NCBI GenBank assembly: GCA_020723225.1
Contig: DYJG01000230.1
Coordinates: 1-5,176, forward strand
DNA from: Desulfobacca acetoxidans
Lineage (GTDB): Bacteria; Desulfobacterota; Desulfobaccia; Desulfobaccales; 0-14-0-80-60-11
Direction of reading: 5' to 3'
Length of the DNA stretch: 5,176 nt
The notes under the pieces are model-generated. The model saw only the letters and a program-made list of their open reading frames with translations, ran no database searches and was not told where the DNA came from. Below are positions 5,158-5,176 of the stretch, piece by piece. How positions within the stretch are numbered: the stretch's first letter is position 1; each line of letters opens with the position of its first letter. Both the position numbers and the translations under genes were made by a program.

Positions 5158-5176
5158 TGATCAGTGAGCAGTGAGC
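5158..5176. repeat. Tandem heptamer repeat (TGATCAG/TGAGCAG), cut by window end
   Basis: Two and a half units of seven bases, TGATCAG, TGAGCAG and TGAGC, run into the end of the window directly upstream of the polA -35 box. The array probably continues outside. A different tandem heptamer sits in the hairpin after the transporter gene, suggesting a genome-wide habit of heptameric intergenic repeats. Confidence 0.5.

Noticed and set aside
4633..5160. 175-codon plus-strand frame at the 5' end of polA
   Set aside because: Antisense shadow of the highly conserved 5'-nuclease domain, with no recognisable motif.
1..5176. CRISPR array, tRNA or rRNA genes, transposase, toxin-antitoxin or phage-defence genes
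   Set aside because: No spaced direct repeats, cloverleaf-like sequence or relevant protein motifs were seen on either strand.

Overview
The window holds one transporter gene on the plus strand and three genes on the minus strand. They converge on a 130-base intergenic segment full of hairpins. GC-rich coding DNA, outer-membrane-type lipoproteins with alanine zippers, and heptameric tandem repeats between genes suggest a Gram-negative (diderm) bacterium. Repeats of this style remind me of Desulfobacterota (former Deltaproteobacteria) genomes, but that placement is inference. No RNA gene, CRISPR array or insertion sequence was seen.

Layout. (1) 1-1431 (+): 3' portion, nearly complete, of a POT/PTR2-type proton-coupled peptide transporter of the major facilitator superfamily. 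(2) 1432-1561: convergent intergenic region with a perfect 20-bp inverted repeat built from tandem heptamers, then a probable terminator hairpin for the minus-strand genes. (3) 1562-1921 (-) and 1985-2278 (-): two tandem paralogous small lipoproteins. Each has a signal peptide ending in a Cys-Cys doublet and a long alanine-zipper coiled coil, as in OprI/Lpp-type murein lipoproteins. The downstream copy carries a histone-like Lys/Ala tail; the upstream copy ends in Met-Arg-Lys like classical murein lipoproteins. (4) 2279-2442: AT-rich regulatory region with sigma70-like promoters, a palindrome on a -10 box, and a hairpin. (5) 2443-5118 (-): complete polA (DNA polymerase I, 891 aa) with intact 5'-nuclease and polymerase sites but a degenerate proofreading site. 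(6) 5119-5176: polA promoter and the edge of another heptamer repeat.

The lipoprotein pair is the most unusual part. Both share a leader in which the G-rich Shine-Dalgarno sequence can fold into a GAAA-capped hairpin. The zipper core is almost entirely alanine, and the two copies differ by exactly one heptad. The pair probably forms a two-gene transcription unit with its own promoter(s), separate from polA although on the same strand. The transporter, polA and the lipoproteins show no evident pathway link.
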